DNA of 64,000 nt, taken from contig NZ_JAGQBW010000005.1 of assembly GCF_024345835.1 (NCBI RefSeq), positions 62,001-126,000 of the forward strand, written 5' to 3'. Below the pieces are notes generated by a model. That model saw nothing but the letters and a program-made list of their open reading frames with translations. It ran no database searches and had not been told where the DNA came from. How positions within the stretch are numbered: the stretch's first letter is position 1; each line of letters starts with the position of its first letter. Both the position numbers and the translations under genes were made by a program. Below are positions 35,083 to 44,302 of the stretch, in pieces. This DNA comes from Synechococcus sp. HJ21-Hayes (GTDB taxonomy: Bacteria; Cyanobacteriota; Cyanobacteriia; PCC-6307; Cyanobiaceae).

Positions 35083-36302
35083 CCCGTCCGGTTCCGTTGC
35101 TCAGCAGCGAGGGCGATCCAGCCCTGCTCGCCCAGCAGCTCGACGCCCACTGGTCCAGAGGCGACACCGTGGCCCTGGCCACAGCTCTGGAGCGCCAGAT
35201 CCTGCAGGCGGCCCTGCCGCCCGAACTCCTCGATGGCTGGGGGCCGGCGGTGGTGTTGGGCACGGGCGGCAGCTCGGGCCGCCGCCGCTGGTGTGTACAG
35301 CCCCTGTCCCACCTGGAGGCCGCCGCTGATGCCACGGGGCGCTGGCTGTTGGCGCTGGGGCTAGATCCAACGGCCGTGGAGCTGTTCAACCCTTTGCCCC
35401 TGCACCACATCAGTGGCCTGATGCCCCTGGTGCGGGCCCGGCGGTGGGGAGCTCCGCTGCGCTGGTTGGCCGCCGCCGCGATGCGTGATCCTGCCCGATT
35501 GGCGGTTGAGCAGCCCCTGCCAGCCGGGCGCAGGGCCGTGCTGTCGCTCGTGCCCCTACAGCTACAGCGCCTGATCGAGCACCCTGCCGGCCTGGCCTGG
35601 CTGCGGGGTTTTGCCCTGATCTGGGTGGGTGGTGCGGGCCTGGCTCCAGGCCTGGCGGAGCAGGGCCGCCGGGAGGGTTTGCGGTTGTCGCCCTGCTACG
35701 GCAGTACGGAAACCGGAGCCATGGTTTGCGCCCTGCCGCCGGAGCGGTTTCTGGCAGGCGTGGCCGGGTGTGGGCTGCCCTTGCCCCATGGGGCCCTGCA
35801 GCTGGAACCCCACAGCGGCGCCCTGCAGATCTGTGCCAGCAGCCTGGCGGCAGGATTTGTGGAGGAGGGCCAGTGGTGGCCCCTTCCCCTGGAGCAGGGC
35901 TGGTGGACCAGCGGTGATCGGGCAGTTCTGCAGCCGGAGGGGGTGCAGCTGTTGGGCCGCCTGGACGGGGCGATCAACAGTGGTGGGGAGACGGTGTTCC
36001 CCGAGCAGGTGGAACAGCGCCTGAGGCAGCTGGCCCATTCAGACGGCCTGCCCCTGGAGGCGCTGTTGCTGGTGGGCTGTAGGGATGCTGTCTGGGGGGA
36101 GCGGCTAGTGGCCCTAGTGCGGCCGGGTGGGCACGGCTTGCGCGAGCGCCTGGCCCTGCTGGCCCGTGAGCTGCCGCCCAGCCAGCGGCCACAGCGCTGG
36201 CTGCATTGTTCGGATCTGGCCCCCACGACCCTGGGTAAGTGGGAGCGAGGCCGCTGGACCGACTGGGTGGCGAGACTTAGAGCGGCCGAATCCCAGCCGT
36301 GA
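35079..36302 (+). CDS. menE: o-Succinylbenzoate-CoA ligase MenE
   Basis: 407 residues from ATG at 35079. Acyl-adenylating enzyme making OSB-CoA. The phosphate loop GTGGSSGRRR, the LHHISGLMPL segment, the adenine loop SPCYGSTETG and the hinge TSGDRAVLQPEG ... GRLDGAINSGGE are visible. The C-terminal lysine loop ends TTLGKWERG. Shorter than typical MenE (about 450-490), consistent with cyanobacterial forms. Its 3' end overlaps the convergent thioesterase gene by 26 bases. Confidence 0.93.
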   Translation: MTRPVPLLSSEGDPALLAQQLDAHWSRGDTVALATALERQILQAALPPELLDGWGPAVVLGTGGSSGRRRWCVQPLSHLEAAADATGRWLLALGLDPTAVELFNPLPLHHISGLMPLVRARRWGAPLRWLAAAAMRDPARLAVEQPLPAGRRAVLSLVPLQLQRLIEHPAGLAWLRGFALIWVGGAGLAPGLAEQGRREGLRLSPCYGSTETGAMVCALPPERFLAGVAGCGLPLPHGALQLEPHSGALQICASSLAAGFVEEGQWWPLPLEQGWWTSGDRAVLQPEGVQLLGRLDGAINSGGETVFPEQVEQRLRQLAHSDGLPLEALLLVGCRDAVWGERLVALVRPGGHGLRERLALLARELPPSQRPQRWLHCSDLAPTTLGKWERGRWTDWVARLRAAESQP

Positions 36303-36726
36303 GGCTTGAGGCTTCCAGCCAGCGGTTGATGCTCTCGGGCAGAGAGCAACGTTGGCGGCTGTCGCTGCTGATGGCGAGATGGCGGGTTAGGCCTGTGGCT
36401 ACCTCAGTGCCGTTGCTGCTGAAGCTGTAGTGGAGTTTGAAACAGCCGGCGTCCAGACGCTGGGGGTCGAGGGTGATGGCGAGGGGATCGCCGCACACCA
36501 GCGGTCTGCGGAAGTCTGCGCTGCAGTGCACGATCGGCAGCGCTATCTCCGGGCTCTGGGCTGGGCTGGGGAAGAGGCTGGCGGCAGGGATGCCGAAGCG
36601 CTCCAGGCTTTCCTCATAGGCCTCATGGCACCACTGCAGCAGCCGTGCGAAGTGCATCACGCCAGCGGCATCGGTGTCGCCGAAGCGCACAGTGCGGCAG
36701 AGCACAAGCCAGTCGTGGGGGTCCAT
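36277..36726 (-). CDS. menI: 1,4-dihydroxy-2-naphthoyl-CoA thioesterase (hotdog fold)
   Basis: 149 residues from ATG at 36726 (MDPHDWLVLCRTVRFGDTDA). Hotdog-fold 4-hydroxybenzoyl-CoA thioesterase family: RTVRFGDTDAAGVMHFARLL carries the catalytic Asp, and HEAYEESLERFGI is the central helix. In cyanobacteria and plants this enzyme hydrolyses DHNA-CoA to DHNA, filling the step between MenB and MenA. Its position at the end of the men cluster supports that role. Confidence 0.92.
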   Translation of the reverse strand: MDPHDWLVLCRTVRFGDTDAAGVMHFARLLQWCHEAYEESLERFGIPAASLFPSPAQSPEIALPIVHCSADFRRPLVCGDPLAITLDPQRLDAGCFKLHYSFSSNGTEVATGLTRHLAISSDSRQRCSLPESINRWLEASSLTAGIRPL

Positions 36727-36814
36727 GGGCCCGAGGCCACTCCAGCAATGGTGAACCATGGCGCACCATTGCTGGAGGCTGCTGATCGGGAGCCCCCGCC
36801 ACCACCGCTCCGAA

Positions 36815-37201
36815 TTAGCAGGGCAGGAGCAGCTGCCTCACCCCCCAGTAGCCGAACAGCGCTAGAGCCAACGCGATGCCTGTGCGGCGTTGCCACGGCC
36901 GCCAGCGCGCCGGCAACAACCGTTGATGCCACAGGCTCCAGGCGCTCCAAGCCAGCAGGCCCACCGCCATCGCTGGGCCGAAGGCATGCAGTTGCAGCGA
37001 GCTGGTGAGGTGCCCCTGCAGGGCTTCGGCGGTAGCCCTGGTGAGAAAGCAGGTAGGACAGGGAATCCCCGTGAGTGCGCGGATCGGGCACGACCAGCCC
37101 GGTAGGGATGGGTGCCCACCCTTGAGCCAAAGCGCGCCAGTGAGTGTCCCAGGCAGCAGAAACCCTGCGTGGCGGAGCTGGCGAAAAAAGCGATTCAGGA
37201 T
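36815..37201 (-). CDS. DUF2752-family membrane protein lacking an ATG/GTG/TTG start
   Basis: An open frame on the minus strand ends at TAA 36815 and encodes a recognisable DUF2752-type protein: the Cys motif CPIRALTGIPCPTCFLTRAT, then hydrophobic helices (AMAVGLLAWSAWSLW and IALALALFGYWGV). From the preceding in-frame stop (inside the end of ndhH) to the conserved region there is no ATG, GTG or TTG. I set the start at ATC 37201 provisionally; the adjacent CTG is the alternative. Either a rare start codon is used, with translation coupled to ndhH just upstream, or there is a base error. The frame itself is intact. Confidence 0.7.
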   Translation of the reverse strand: MLNRFFRQLRHAGFLLPGTLTGALWLKGGHPSLPGWSCPIRALTGIPCPTCFLTRATAEALQGHLTSSLQLHAFGPAMAVGLLAWSAWSLWHQRLLPARWRPWQRRTGIALALALFGYWGVRQLLLPC

Positions 37202-37223
37202 GACCGTGGGCTGGGGCCGCAGA

Positions 37224-38408
37224 TCAGCGGTCCACTGAGCCCATGATCACGTCGATCGAGCCGAGGATCGCCATGATGTCGGCCACCTTGGCCCCCTTGA
37301 GAATGTGGGGCAGGATCTGCAGATTGCTGAAATCGGCGGCACGAATCTTGAAGCGCCATGGCGTCACGTCGTCGTTGCCCTGGATGAACACGCCGACCTC
37401 ACCCTTGCCGGATTCGAGCCGCGTGTAGAGCTCGCCACGGGGGATCTTGAAGGTGGGTGCCACCTTTTTGGCAACGATCTGATAATCGAAGCCGGCGAAT
37501 TCACTGCCCTTGCCTTCGGCCATCCGATGGGCCTCTAGGTTTTCCGTGGGACCTCCGGGGATCATGGCGCAGGCCTGGCGCAGGATCTTCAGGGACTCGC
37601 GCATTTCCTGAATGCGCACCTGGTAGCGGGCGTAGCAGTCGCCCTCGGTGCGCCAGGCCACGTCCCAGTCGAAGTCGTCGTAGCACTCGTAGTGATCCAC
37701 CTTGCGCAGGTCCCAGGGCACGCCTGAGGCGCGCAGCATCGGGCCCGACAGGCTCCAGTTGATCGCCATCTCGCGGCTGATCACGCCCAGTCCTTCGATT
37801 CGACGACGGAAGATCGGGTTGTTGGTGATCAGTTTTTCGTATTCATCGATCTTAGGGCCGAACCAATCGCAGAAGTCCAGGCACTTCTCCAGCCAGCCGT
37901 AGGGGAGGTCGGCGGCTACCCCACCGATGCGGAAGTAGTTGTTGTTGATGAGCCGCTGGCCGGTGGCCGCTTCCCATAGGTCGTAGATCATCTCCCGCTC
38001 GCGGAAGATGTAGAAGAAGGGCGTCTGCGCGCCCACATCGGCCAGGAAGGGGCCAAGCCAGAGCAGGTGGTTGGCGATGCGGTTGAGCTCCAGCATCAAC
38101 ACGCGGATGTAGCTGGCGCGCTTCGGCACCGGCACATTGGCCAGCCGCTCCGGGGCGTTCACCACGATCGCCTCGTAGAACATGCCGGCCGCATAGTCCA
38201 TGCGGCTCACGTAAGGCACGAACATCACGTTCGTGCGGTTCTCAGCGATCTTCTCCATGCCGCGGTGGAGGTAGCCGATCACCGGCTCGCAGTCCACCAC
38301 GTCCTCGCCGTCGAGGGTCACCACGAGCCGCAGCACCCCGTGCATGGAGGGGTGATGGGGGCCGAAGTTCACCACCATCGGCTCCGTGCGCGTTTCCAGC
38401 TGCGTCAT
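37224..38408 (-). CDS. ndhH: NAD(P)H-quinone oxidoreductase subunit H (NdhH)
   Basis: 394 residues from ATG at 38408. The 49-kDa/NuoD-type subunit of the peripheral arm of photosynthetic NDH-1, which takes electrons from ferredoxin to plastoquinone in cyclic flow and respiration. Motifs: [43 protein letters not shown] and the C-terminal [14 protein letters not shown]. Full length. Divergent from rsmH. The rest of the membrane-arm genes found here (ndhA-I-G-E) lie at 55652-58499. Confidence 0.98.
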   Translation of the reverse strand: MTQLETRTEPMVVNFGPHHPSMHGVLRLVVTLDGEDVVDCEPVIGYLHRGMEKIAENRTNVMFVPYVSRMDYAAGMFYEAIVVNAPERLANVPVPKRASYIRVLMLELNRIANHLLWLGPFLADVGAQTPFFYIFREREMIYDLWEAATGQRLINNNYFRIGGVAADLPYGWLEKCLDFCDWFGPKIDEYEKLITNNPIFRRRIEGLGVISREMAINWSLSGPMLRASGVPWDLRKVDHYECYDDFDWDVAWRTEGDCYARYQVRIQEMRESLKILRQACAMIPGGPTENLEAHRMAEGKGSEFAGFDYQIVAKKVAPTFKIPRGELYTRLESGKGEVGVFIQGNDDVTPWRFKIRAADFSNLQILPHILKGAKVADIMAILGSIDVIMGSVDR

Positions 38409-38460
38409 GGGGCCGGGGCCTGAGGAATCGAATGCCGGGATCTTAGGAAGGAAGAGCCCG

Positions 38461-39357
38461 TTGCTTTGTCGGTCCCTGGCGCAGGTCTTCGATCACGTGC
38501 CGGTGCTGGCGGAGCAGGTGCTGGCTAGCTTCCAGGAGCTGCCGGCAGCGGGCGGCCTCCTGATCGACTGCACCCTGGGGGGCGGAGGCCACAGCGCCTT
38601 GCTGTTGCAGGCCCATCCCCAGCTGCGCCTTGTGGGTCTGGATCAGGACCCCACCGCCCGCGCCGCTGCTGCGGAGCGCCTGGCAGCCTTTGGCGATCGG
38701 GTCACGATCGTGGCCACGAACTTCGCTGATTACTGCCCCGCCGAGCCCGCTCTGGCGGTGTTGGCTGATCTGGGGGTGAGCAGTCCCCAATTGGATGTGG
38801 CGGCGCGGGGCTTCAGCTTCCGCAGCGACGGTCCGCTGGACATGCGCATGAACACCGAGGCCGGTGAAACGGCGGCGGCGTTGATCGAGCGCCTTGATGA
38901 AGCCGCCCTAGCGGATCTGATCTATGCCTATGGCGAGGAGCGGCTCTCCCGCCGCATTGCCCGAAAGATCAAGGAGCACCTTGCCGAGCAGGGCCCCTTC
39001 AGTGGCACCGCCGGATTGGCCTACGTGATCGCTGGTTGTTACCCGCCCAAGGCGCGGCGGGGCCGCATCCATCCCGCCACCCGCAGCTTTCAGGCCCTGC
39101 GCATTGCCGTGAACCAGGAGCTGGAGGTGCTGGATCGCCTGCTGGCCCAGGCGCCCGATTGGCTGCAGCCGGGTGGCCTGTTCGGCGTGATCAGCTTCCA
39201 CTCGCTGGAGGATCGCCGGGTGAAAACGGCGTTTGTGGGCGATGGGCGCCTACAGCGCGTGACCCGTAAACCCCTCACGGCCACGGAGGAGGAGGAAAGC
39301 TCCAACCCCCGCAGCCGCTCGGCAAAATTGCGGGTCGCCCGTCGGCGCGAGCCCTGA
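38461..39357 (+). CDS. rsmH: 16S rRNA (cytosine-1402-N4)-methyltransferase RsmH
   Basis: 298 residues from TTG at 38461; [14 protein letters not shown], the family N-terminus, begins 12 residues later. SAM-binding motif [17 protein letters not shown], then [32 protein letters not shown] and [19 protein letters not shown]. Methylates N4 of C1402 in 16S rRNA. Complete. Convergent with the membrane protein gene, 3 bases apart. Confidence 0.96.
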   Translation: MLCRSLAQVFDHVPVLAEQVLASFQELPAAGGLLIDCTLGGGGHSALLLQAHPQLRLVGLDQDPTARAAAAERLAAFGDRVTIVATNFADYCPAEPALAVLADLGVSSPQLDVAARGFSFRSDGPLDMRMNTEAGETAAALIERLDEAALADLIYAYGEERLSRRIARKIKEHLAEQGPFSGTAGLAYVIAGCYPPKARRGRIHPATRSFQALRIAVNQELEVLDRLLAQAPDWLQPGGLFGVISFHSLEDRRVKTAFVGDGRLQRVTRKPLTATEEEESSNPRSRSAKLRVARRREP

Positions 39358-39360
39358 GCC

Positions 39361-40137
39361 TCAGCCCTCGGAGGCGGAGAGCAGGCCGGTGTGGTCCTGG
39401 CTGCCAAACAGCTGGCGGTAGGCGGCGGTGCTGATGCAGATCATCACGGGCACCACCACAAACAGGCCGCCGTAGCTGAACAGGGCGGCGATGCCATGGA
39501 TGATGGCCTCCACAATGGCGAGCCACAGCACCATCCACCAGCTGGGATTCACGCCCTTAAGGCCGGCCTGCAGGGTTTCCGCAGGACGTTTCACGCCGAA
39601 CAGGGAGAGCTGAATCAGGAACTTCTGGGTGATCAGGAACCAGATGTAGAAGATCCCGAACACAATCACCGGCAGGGCGGTCAGGGCTGCATTCAGGTTG
39701 CCGAGGCCCGTGCCGATCAGCCCGGCGATGAGGGCCACGAGGCCCACCACGATGGCGAGGAGAATGGCCGATAGCAGCAGGCGGCCACTGGCGGCCCCAT
39801 CCCAGCGGGTGAAATGGCGGAAGGAGGGTTTGGTGCCTTCCAGGCTCAGCCAGGCCCCACGGCTCAAGCCCACCACGGCCCAGAGGGCCACCACCACATA
39901 GCCAACGAGGCCCACTACCAGGCTGATGCCGGCGGCCACGGGGTGGAGAACGGCAGGTTCCGGCCCGTTCAGGCGCACGGCGCCGGCCACCAGCAGGGCG
40001 GCGAAGGGAGTCATCACCACCAGCACCAGGGCCTGGAACAGCAGGAAGGCCCAGGGGGCACGGCAGAAGGCGTGCCAGCCGTCTTCGACGGCCCGCAACA
40101 CTTGAAGGTTGTTGGTGCCGGGGGTGGGAAGGCCCAT
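39361..40137 (-). CDS. Polytopic membrane protein of unknown function
   Basis: 258 residues from ATG at 40137. About six hydrophobic segments (LLFQALVLVVMTPFAALLVA, ISLVVGLVGYVVVALWAVVG, LLSAILLAIVVGLVALIAGL, ALPVIVFGIFYIWFLI, VLWLAIVEAIIHGIAALF, GLFVVVPVMICISTAAY). The soluble start (NNLQVLRAVEDGWHAFCRAP) and the WDGAASGRLLL loop resemble bacterial inner-membrane proteins annotated only as hypothetical. No transporter or enzyme motif is evident. Confidence 0.85.
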   Translation of the reverse strand: MGLPTPGTNNLQVLRAVEDGWHAFCRAPWAFLLFQALVLVVMTPFAALLVAGAVRLNGPEPAVLHPVAAGISLVVGLVGYVVVALWAVVGLSRGAWLSLEGTKPSFRHFTRWDGAASGRLLLSAILLAIVVGLVALIAGLIGTGLGNLNAALTALPVIVFGIFYIWFLITQKFLIQLSLFGVKRPAETLQAGLKGVNPSWWMVLWLAIVEAIIHGIAALFSYGGLFVVVPVMICISTAAYRQLFGSQDHTGLLSASEG

Positions 40138-40205
40138 GATCCATGGCGAGATGGTCAGAACGTAGCGATGGCCACGGTTTTTGCCAGGGGGGTTGTCAGG
40201 TTTTG

Positions 40206-40757
40206 ATGAGCAGCAGCGATTGGGCCTGGTGGGCTGCCCTGCTGATCCAGGTGTTGGCCATCCCCGGCACCCTGTTCCCGGTGTTGCCTGGCCTGGTGCT
40301 GTTGCCCGTCGGTGCCCTGCTGTGGTGCTGGGTGGTGGGTTTCGCCGTGGGCTGGCCCACCCTGGCGCTGGCAGTGGTGCTGCTGCTTCTGGGCTGGGGC
40401 GCTGATCTGTTGGGGGTGCTGTTGGGGGCCGCCCGGCTGCAGGCCAGCCGCTGGGCCTATGTCGGCGCGGCCGCTGGCCTGGTGTTGGGCCTGGTGGGGC
40501 TGCTGCCGGCCCTGCCCCTGGGGGGTCCCTTGCTGGGGGCTCTGGTGGGGCCATTGCTGGGTGCCGCCTTGGGGGAACTGTTGGCGGAACTGGGGGCGCG
40601 GCGCCGCGCCGGTGTCGAGCTGCTGCGCCGTTCAGTTGTGGTGGGATTGGCGGTGGTGAGCGGCATGCTCGTGAGCAAGCTGGCCCAGGTGCTGCTGGCC
40701 CTGATTGGCGTGTTGGGTTTTGTGGTCCTCAGCCTCTGGGGGCCCGCAGGCGTGTAA
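40206..40757 (+). CDS. DUF456-like small multi-pass membrane protein
   Basis: 183 residues from ATG at 40206. Glycine- and leucine-rich hydrophobic helices with the DUF456-type motif IPGTLFPVLPGLVLLPVGAL near the N-terminus and the Gly-rich LGGPLLGALVGPLLGAALGE in the middle, which resembles a glycine-zipper hairpin. A short basic loop (ELGARRRAGVELLRRS) separates the last helices. Function unknown. Its 3' end overlaps the convergent cysteine desulfurase by 29 bases. Confidence 0.85.
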   Translation: MSSSDWAWWAALLIQVLAIPGTLFPVLPGLVLLPVGALLWCWVVGFAVGWPTLALAVVLLLLGWGADLLGVLLGAARLQASRWAYVGAAAGLVLGLVGLLPALPLGGPLLGALVGPLLGAALGELLAELGARRRAGVELLRRSVVVGLAVVSGMLVSKLAQVLLALIGVLGFVVLSLWGPAGV

Positions 40758-41883
40758 CGGCTGCCGTCACCGCCGCGATGGCCTGGTCGATCTCTGCCGC
40801 GTAGGTTCCGCGCCCCAGGCCAAAGCGAATCGAGGCCTCGGCTTCGGAGCGGCTCAGGCCGAGGGCGGCGAGCACGTGGGAGGGCGAACCGCTGCTGCAG
40901 GCGGAGCCGCCGCTCACCGCCAGGTCATGGCGCAGAGCGCTGTGCAGGGCCGTGCCGTTCACGCCGCCCACGCTCACGTTCAGGTTGTGGGCCAGCCGGG
41001 GGGTGGCGGCGCCGTTGAGGCGGATGTCGCCGAGCTGCTCGAGCCCGGTCAGGAGTCGGTCCCGCAGGGCAGCGAGCCGCTCGGCCCGGGCGTCGCGATC
41101 CGCGGCCGCCAGCTCCAGGGCTTTGGCCAGGCCCACGATCAGGGGCACCGGCAGCGTGCCGGCCCGCAGACCCCGCTCCTGACCACCGCCGTGCAGTTGG
41201 GGGGCCAGCACCACGTTGGGGGCGAGCACCAGGGCGCCGATGCCCTTGGGCCCGTAGAGCTTGTGGCCGCTGAAGCTCAGCAGGTGGATTCCCAGCGCGG
41301 CCGGCTGCAAGGCGATGTGCCCCACGGCCTGGGCTCCATCGGAGTGGAACAAAATCCCTCGGCGGCGGCAGAGGGCGCCGATGGCCGCCAGGGGCTGTAG
41401 CACGCCAATCTCATTGTTGGCGGCCATCACGCTCACCGCCAAGGTGCTGGGTTGTAGTGCCGCCTCCAGCTCGGCTAGATCCACCAGGCCATCCCCCTGC
41501 ACCTGCAGCACGCTGAGTTCGAAGCCCAGCTGCCCCAGGTAGCGCAGGGGGTCGAGCACGGCCCGGTGCTCCGTGGCGAGCGTGATCAGATGGCGGCGCG
41601 AGCCCCCCGCCGCCAGTTCGGCCTCCGCCAGGCCCTTGAGGGCGAGGTTGTTGGCCTCGGTAGCGCCGCTGGTGAATACCACCGCTTCAGGGGCCACCCC
41701 CAGGTGGTTAGCGATCTGGGCGCGGGCCTGCTCCGCGGCGGCGGTAGCTAGTAGGCCTGGCCGGTGCAGGCGGCTGGCGGGATTGGCGAACTCGGTACTC
41801 CACCAGGGCGCCATCGCCTCCACCACCGCCGGATCGCACGGGGTGGTGGCCTGGTGGTCGAGGTAGGTGACGGCAGTTGGCAT
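40729..41883 (-). CDS. Cysteine desulfurase (NifS/IscS family)
   Basis: 384 residues from ATG at 41883 (MPTAVTYLDHQATTPCDPAV). PLP enzyme supplying sulfur for Fe-S clusters and thiolation. PLP Lys in SFSGHKLYGPKGIG, catalytic Cys in SGGSACSSGSPSHVL, and cofactor residues in TSGATEANNLALKG and ATEHRAVLDPL. The catalytic loop is of the long, group I (IscS/NifS) type rather than SufS. No iscU or suf genes are adjacent, so the acceptor is unknown. Confidence 0.94.
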   Translation of the reverse strand: MPTAVTYLDHQATTPCDPAVVEAMAPWWSTEFANPASRLHRPGLLATAAAEQARAQIANHLGVAPEAVVFTSGATEANNLALKGLAEAELAAGGSRRHLITLATEHRAVLDPLRYLGQLGFELSVLQVQGDGLVDLAELEAALQPSTLAVSVMAANNEIGVLQPLAAIGALCRRRGILFHSDGAQAVGHIALQPAALGIHLLSFSGHKLYGPKGIGALVLAPNVVLAPQLHGGGQERGLRAGTLPVPLIVGLAKALELAAADRDARAERLAALRDRLLTGLEQLGDIRLNGAATPRLAHNLNVSVGGVNGTALHSALRHDLAVSGGSACSSGSPSHVLAALGLSRSEAEASIRFGLGRGTYAAEIDQAIAAVTAAVTRLRAPRG

Positions 41884-41924
41884 GCCGCTCCATGCTGGCA
41901 AGCACGGCTGCTCCGTGCCCTCCC

Positions 41925-42446
41925 ATGGCTCGTTCTCTTGCTCCCCTGGTGGCTCCGGGGCTGTTGGTGGTTGGCCTGGCGGCGGCGGGATTCTGGCCGG
42001 TATCAGCGGATCAGGGCAGTCTCTCCAATCCCCAGGAGCAGCGCCCTCAGGGCCTGGTGCTGCTGCGGCAATGGCAAACCATGGAGGGCGAGCATGCCAT
42101 CGGCGTCTACGGCGCCAAAGTGGATCCGGCGGAGGCCACGGCCCGCACCATTGTTGTGTGGCTTGAAACGCCCACGGGTGTGAAACTCGCCACCGACACC
42201 CTGCGTTGCAGTCCGGCGGCGCCCATGCGGCTCACCCGCCAGGGCCGGGCCTTGCTGATCAAGGAGCTCAACCCCGGCGGCGGCGTGACGGACGCCAACC
42301 GCCTCGATCATCAGATCTGGTGGGCGGCCTGTTTCCCGGCGCAGGCCGGCAAGGATCCCGCCACTCTGGGGGCCGTGGCACGCCAGTTGGGCTACTCCGG
42401 CCAACTGCGCGAGCAGCAGCAGGTGCTTCCCGGCAACCCTCGATAG
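41925..42446 (+). CDS. Secreted protein of unknown function
   Basis: 173 residues from ATG at 41925 with a signal peptide (LAPLVAPGLLVVGLAAAGFW). The mature domain is soluble, with two Cys (DTLRCSPAAP, WWAACFPAQ) that could form a disulfide, and a recognisable core GEHAIGVYGAKVDPAEATART. It starts 41 bases from the divergent cysteine desulfurase gene and is 36 bases ahead of the response regulator. I do not recognise the family. Confidence 0.78.
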   Translation: MARSLAPLVAPGLLVVGLAAAGFWPVSADQGSLSNPQEQRPQGLVLLRQWQTMEGEHAIGVYGAKVDPAEATARTIVVWLETPTGVKLATDTLRCSPAAPMRLTRQGRALLIKELNPGGGVTDANRLDHQIWWAACFPAQAGKDPATLGAVARQLGYSGQLREQQQVLPGNPR

Positions 42447-42482
42447 ATTGCGGCCACAGCCTTCGTGCACCCCAGCGGGCCC

Positions 42483-43232
42483 ATGAGCCTCGATCCCGAT
42501 CTCCAGCCCGCCCCAGACGCCAGCGCCGAGCTGCCGGCTCCTTCCCCAGCGCGGCTTCTGCTGGTGGACGACGAGCCCGGCCTGCGCACCGCTGTGCAGA
42601 CCTACCTCGAAGATGAGGGCTTCCAGGTGACCACCGCCGTCGATGGTGAGGACGGCTGGACCAAGGCCCAGGAACTGCTGCCCGACCTGGTGATCAGCGA
42701 CGTGATGATGCCCCGCCTCGATGGCTACGGGCTGCTCAAGAAGCTGCGGGCCGATGAGCGCCTCGGTGGCACGCCGGTGATTTTTCTCACTGCCAAGGGG
42801 ATGACGGCCGATCGCATCGAGGGGTTTCAGGCCGGCGCCGACGACTACATCCCCAAGCCCTTCGATCCCGATGAGCTGGTGGCCCGGGTGCACAACGTGG
42901 TGCGCCGTCAGGAGCGACTGCTGGCGGAGGCCGCCCGCTACGCCGATGCTGATATCGGCCAGATGGCCAAGCAGATCACCGAGATCCGCTCGATGCTCAC
43001 CGGCAGTGGCTCGAAAAAGGCTGCCGGTCCCGTGCGCCACGAGTTCACTCCCCGCGAGGCCTCGGTGCTGCAGCTGGTGGCCGAGGGAATGATGAACAAG
43101 GAGATCGCAAGGCGGCTGGAAACGTCGATCCGGAATGTGGAGAAGTACGTGAGCCGCCTGTTCACCAAAACCGGCACCGCCAGCCGCACGGAACTGGTGC
43201 GCTACGCCCTCGAACACGGCCTGGTGGACTGA
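42483..43232 (+). CDS. NarL/LuxR-family response regulator
   Basis: 249 residues from ATG at 42483 (in-frame GTG at 42465). An N-terminal Pro/Asp-rich extension of about 20 residues precedes the receiver domain: acidic LLLVDDEPG, phospho-acceptor Asp73 in LVISDVMMPRLDG, Lys in YIPKPFDPDEL. The C-terminal LuxR-type HTH is FTPREASVLQLVAEGMMNKE and RRLETSIRNVEKYVSRLF. The overall layout resembles the cyanobacterial/plastid Ycf29-type regulators; I am not certain of orthology. No histidine kinase is adjacent, so it is an orphan here. Confidence 0.93.
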   Translation: MSLDPDLQPAPDASAELPAPSPARLLLVDDEPGLRTAVQTYLEDEGFQVTTAVDGEDGWTKAQELLPDLVISDVMMPRLDGYGLLKKLRADERLGGTPVIFLTAKGMTADRIEGFQAGADDYIPKPFDPDELVARVHNVVRRQERLLAEAARYADADIGQMAKQITEIRSMLTGSGSKKAAGPVRHEFTPREASVLQLVAEGMMNKEIARRLETSIRNVEKYVSRLFTKTGTASRTELVRYALEHGLVD

Positions 43233-43237
43233 GCGGC

Positions 43238-44302
43238 TTGCCCGACACCCAGCCATCCCTGTCTCCTGGCTGGTTGCCGGCAGCCCTGAATCAGGGCCAC
43301 ACCTATCGCGATCGGGTGCGGCCGGAGGATCTGCCGGCCGCTGCGGTGGAGACCCCGCTGCTGGTGAGTGCCTTCTACGCCGTCCGCTACCGCCACTCGG
43401 ATCGGGCGGTGTGGAGCGAGCGGCTGCTGGCTGGCGAGATCTGGCGGAACGGCCAACAGCTCCGGGCCGATGGGCCCCTCGGCGCCGGTGATCGGCTGCA
43501 GTGGCATCGGCCCCCCTGGCAGGAGCCCGCCGTGCCGGTGCTGCCCCAGGCCGCCGTGGTGTTCGACGACGGTGACCTGCTGGTGCTCAACAAGCCCAGT
43601 GGCCTGCCGGTGCTCCCTGCCGGTGGCTTTCTCGCGCACACGCTGTTGGCCCAGCTGGAGCGGCTCTGGCCCGGGGCCCGGCCCGTGCATCGCCTGGGAC
43701 GCTTCACCAGCGGCCTGCTGGTGTGTGCCCGCCAACCGGCCACGCGGGCCTGGTTGAGCGCTCTGTTGCGGGACAGCACGGGCGGCGGCGCTGGCGTACC
43801 CGCAGATCGGTGCCGCAAGCTCTACCGCGCCCTCACGGCTCCCTTGCCGCCTGATTGGTCGGTGGCCGAGAGCCGCCCCCTCACCACGGCCATCGGCCGC
43901 CGTCCCCATCCCCTGCTGGGGCAGATCTGGTGTGCTGTTTCCGCGCACGAACCCGGCGCCTTGGCGGCCAGCAGCCAACTCACCCTGTTGGAACGCCGCT
44001 CGGAGGCATGCCTGGTGGAGGTGGCGATTGCCAGTGGCCGACCCCACCAGATCCGGATTCACACGGCGGCCATGGGAGCGCCTTTACTGGGTGATCCGCT
44101 TTATCTGCCTGGTGGTGCGGCCTGCCCGGAGGTGGTGCCTGGAGCCGGTGGCTATCACCTCCATGCCCACCGTCTCCGGTTGGTCACCACGGCTGGAGAG
44201 CACTTGGCACTCGAGGCCCCGCTGGCGCCATATCTCGAGCGCAATGGACCGGGCCGCTGCGATGATCAGGCCCGTTCGAAGGCGATCAGGCGGGAGAAGT
44301 AA
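43238..44302 (+). CDS. RluA-family protein with Gly at the catalytic Asp position
   Basis: 354 residues from TTG at 43238 (LPDTQPSLSPGWLPA). RluA-type pseudouridine synthase fold: NKPSGLPVLPAGG, CRKLYRALTAP, ASGRPHQIRIHTAAMGAPLLGD. The motif that normally reads HRLDxxTSG reads VHRLGRFTSGLLVCA, so the catalytic Asp is Gly. A clear S4 domain is absent, but a related region (SERLLAGEIWRNGQQL) lies at the N-terminus. Either chemistry is supplied by another residue or the protein binds RNA without isomerising it. It is 6 bases downstream of the response regulator and overlaps convergent chlM by 37 bases. Confidence 0.88.
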   Translation: MPDTQPSLSPGWLPAALNQGHTYRDRVRPEDLPAAAVETPLLVSAFYAVRYRHSDRAVWSERLLAGEIWRNGQQLRADGPLGAGDRLQWHRPPWQEPAVPVLPQAAVVFDDGDLLVLNKPSGLPVLPAGGFLAHTLLAQLERLWPGARPVHRLGRFTSGLLVCARQPATRAWLSALLRDSTGGGAGVPADRCRKLYRALTAPLPPDWSVAESRPLTTAIGRRPHPLLGQIWCAVSAHEPGALAASSQLTLLERRSEACLVEVAIASGRPHQIRIHTAAMGAPLLGDPLYLPGGAACPEVVPGAGGYHLHAHRLRLVTTAGEHLALEAPLAPYLERNGPGRCDDQARSKAIRREK

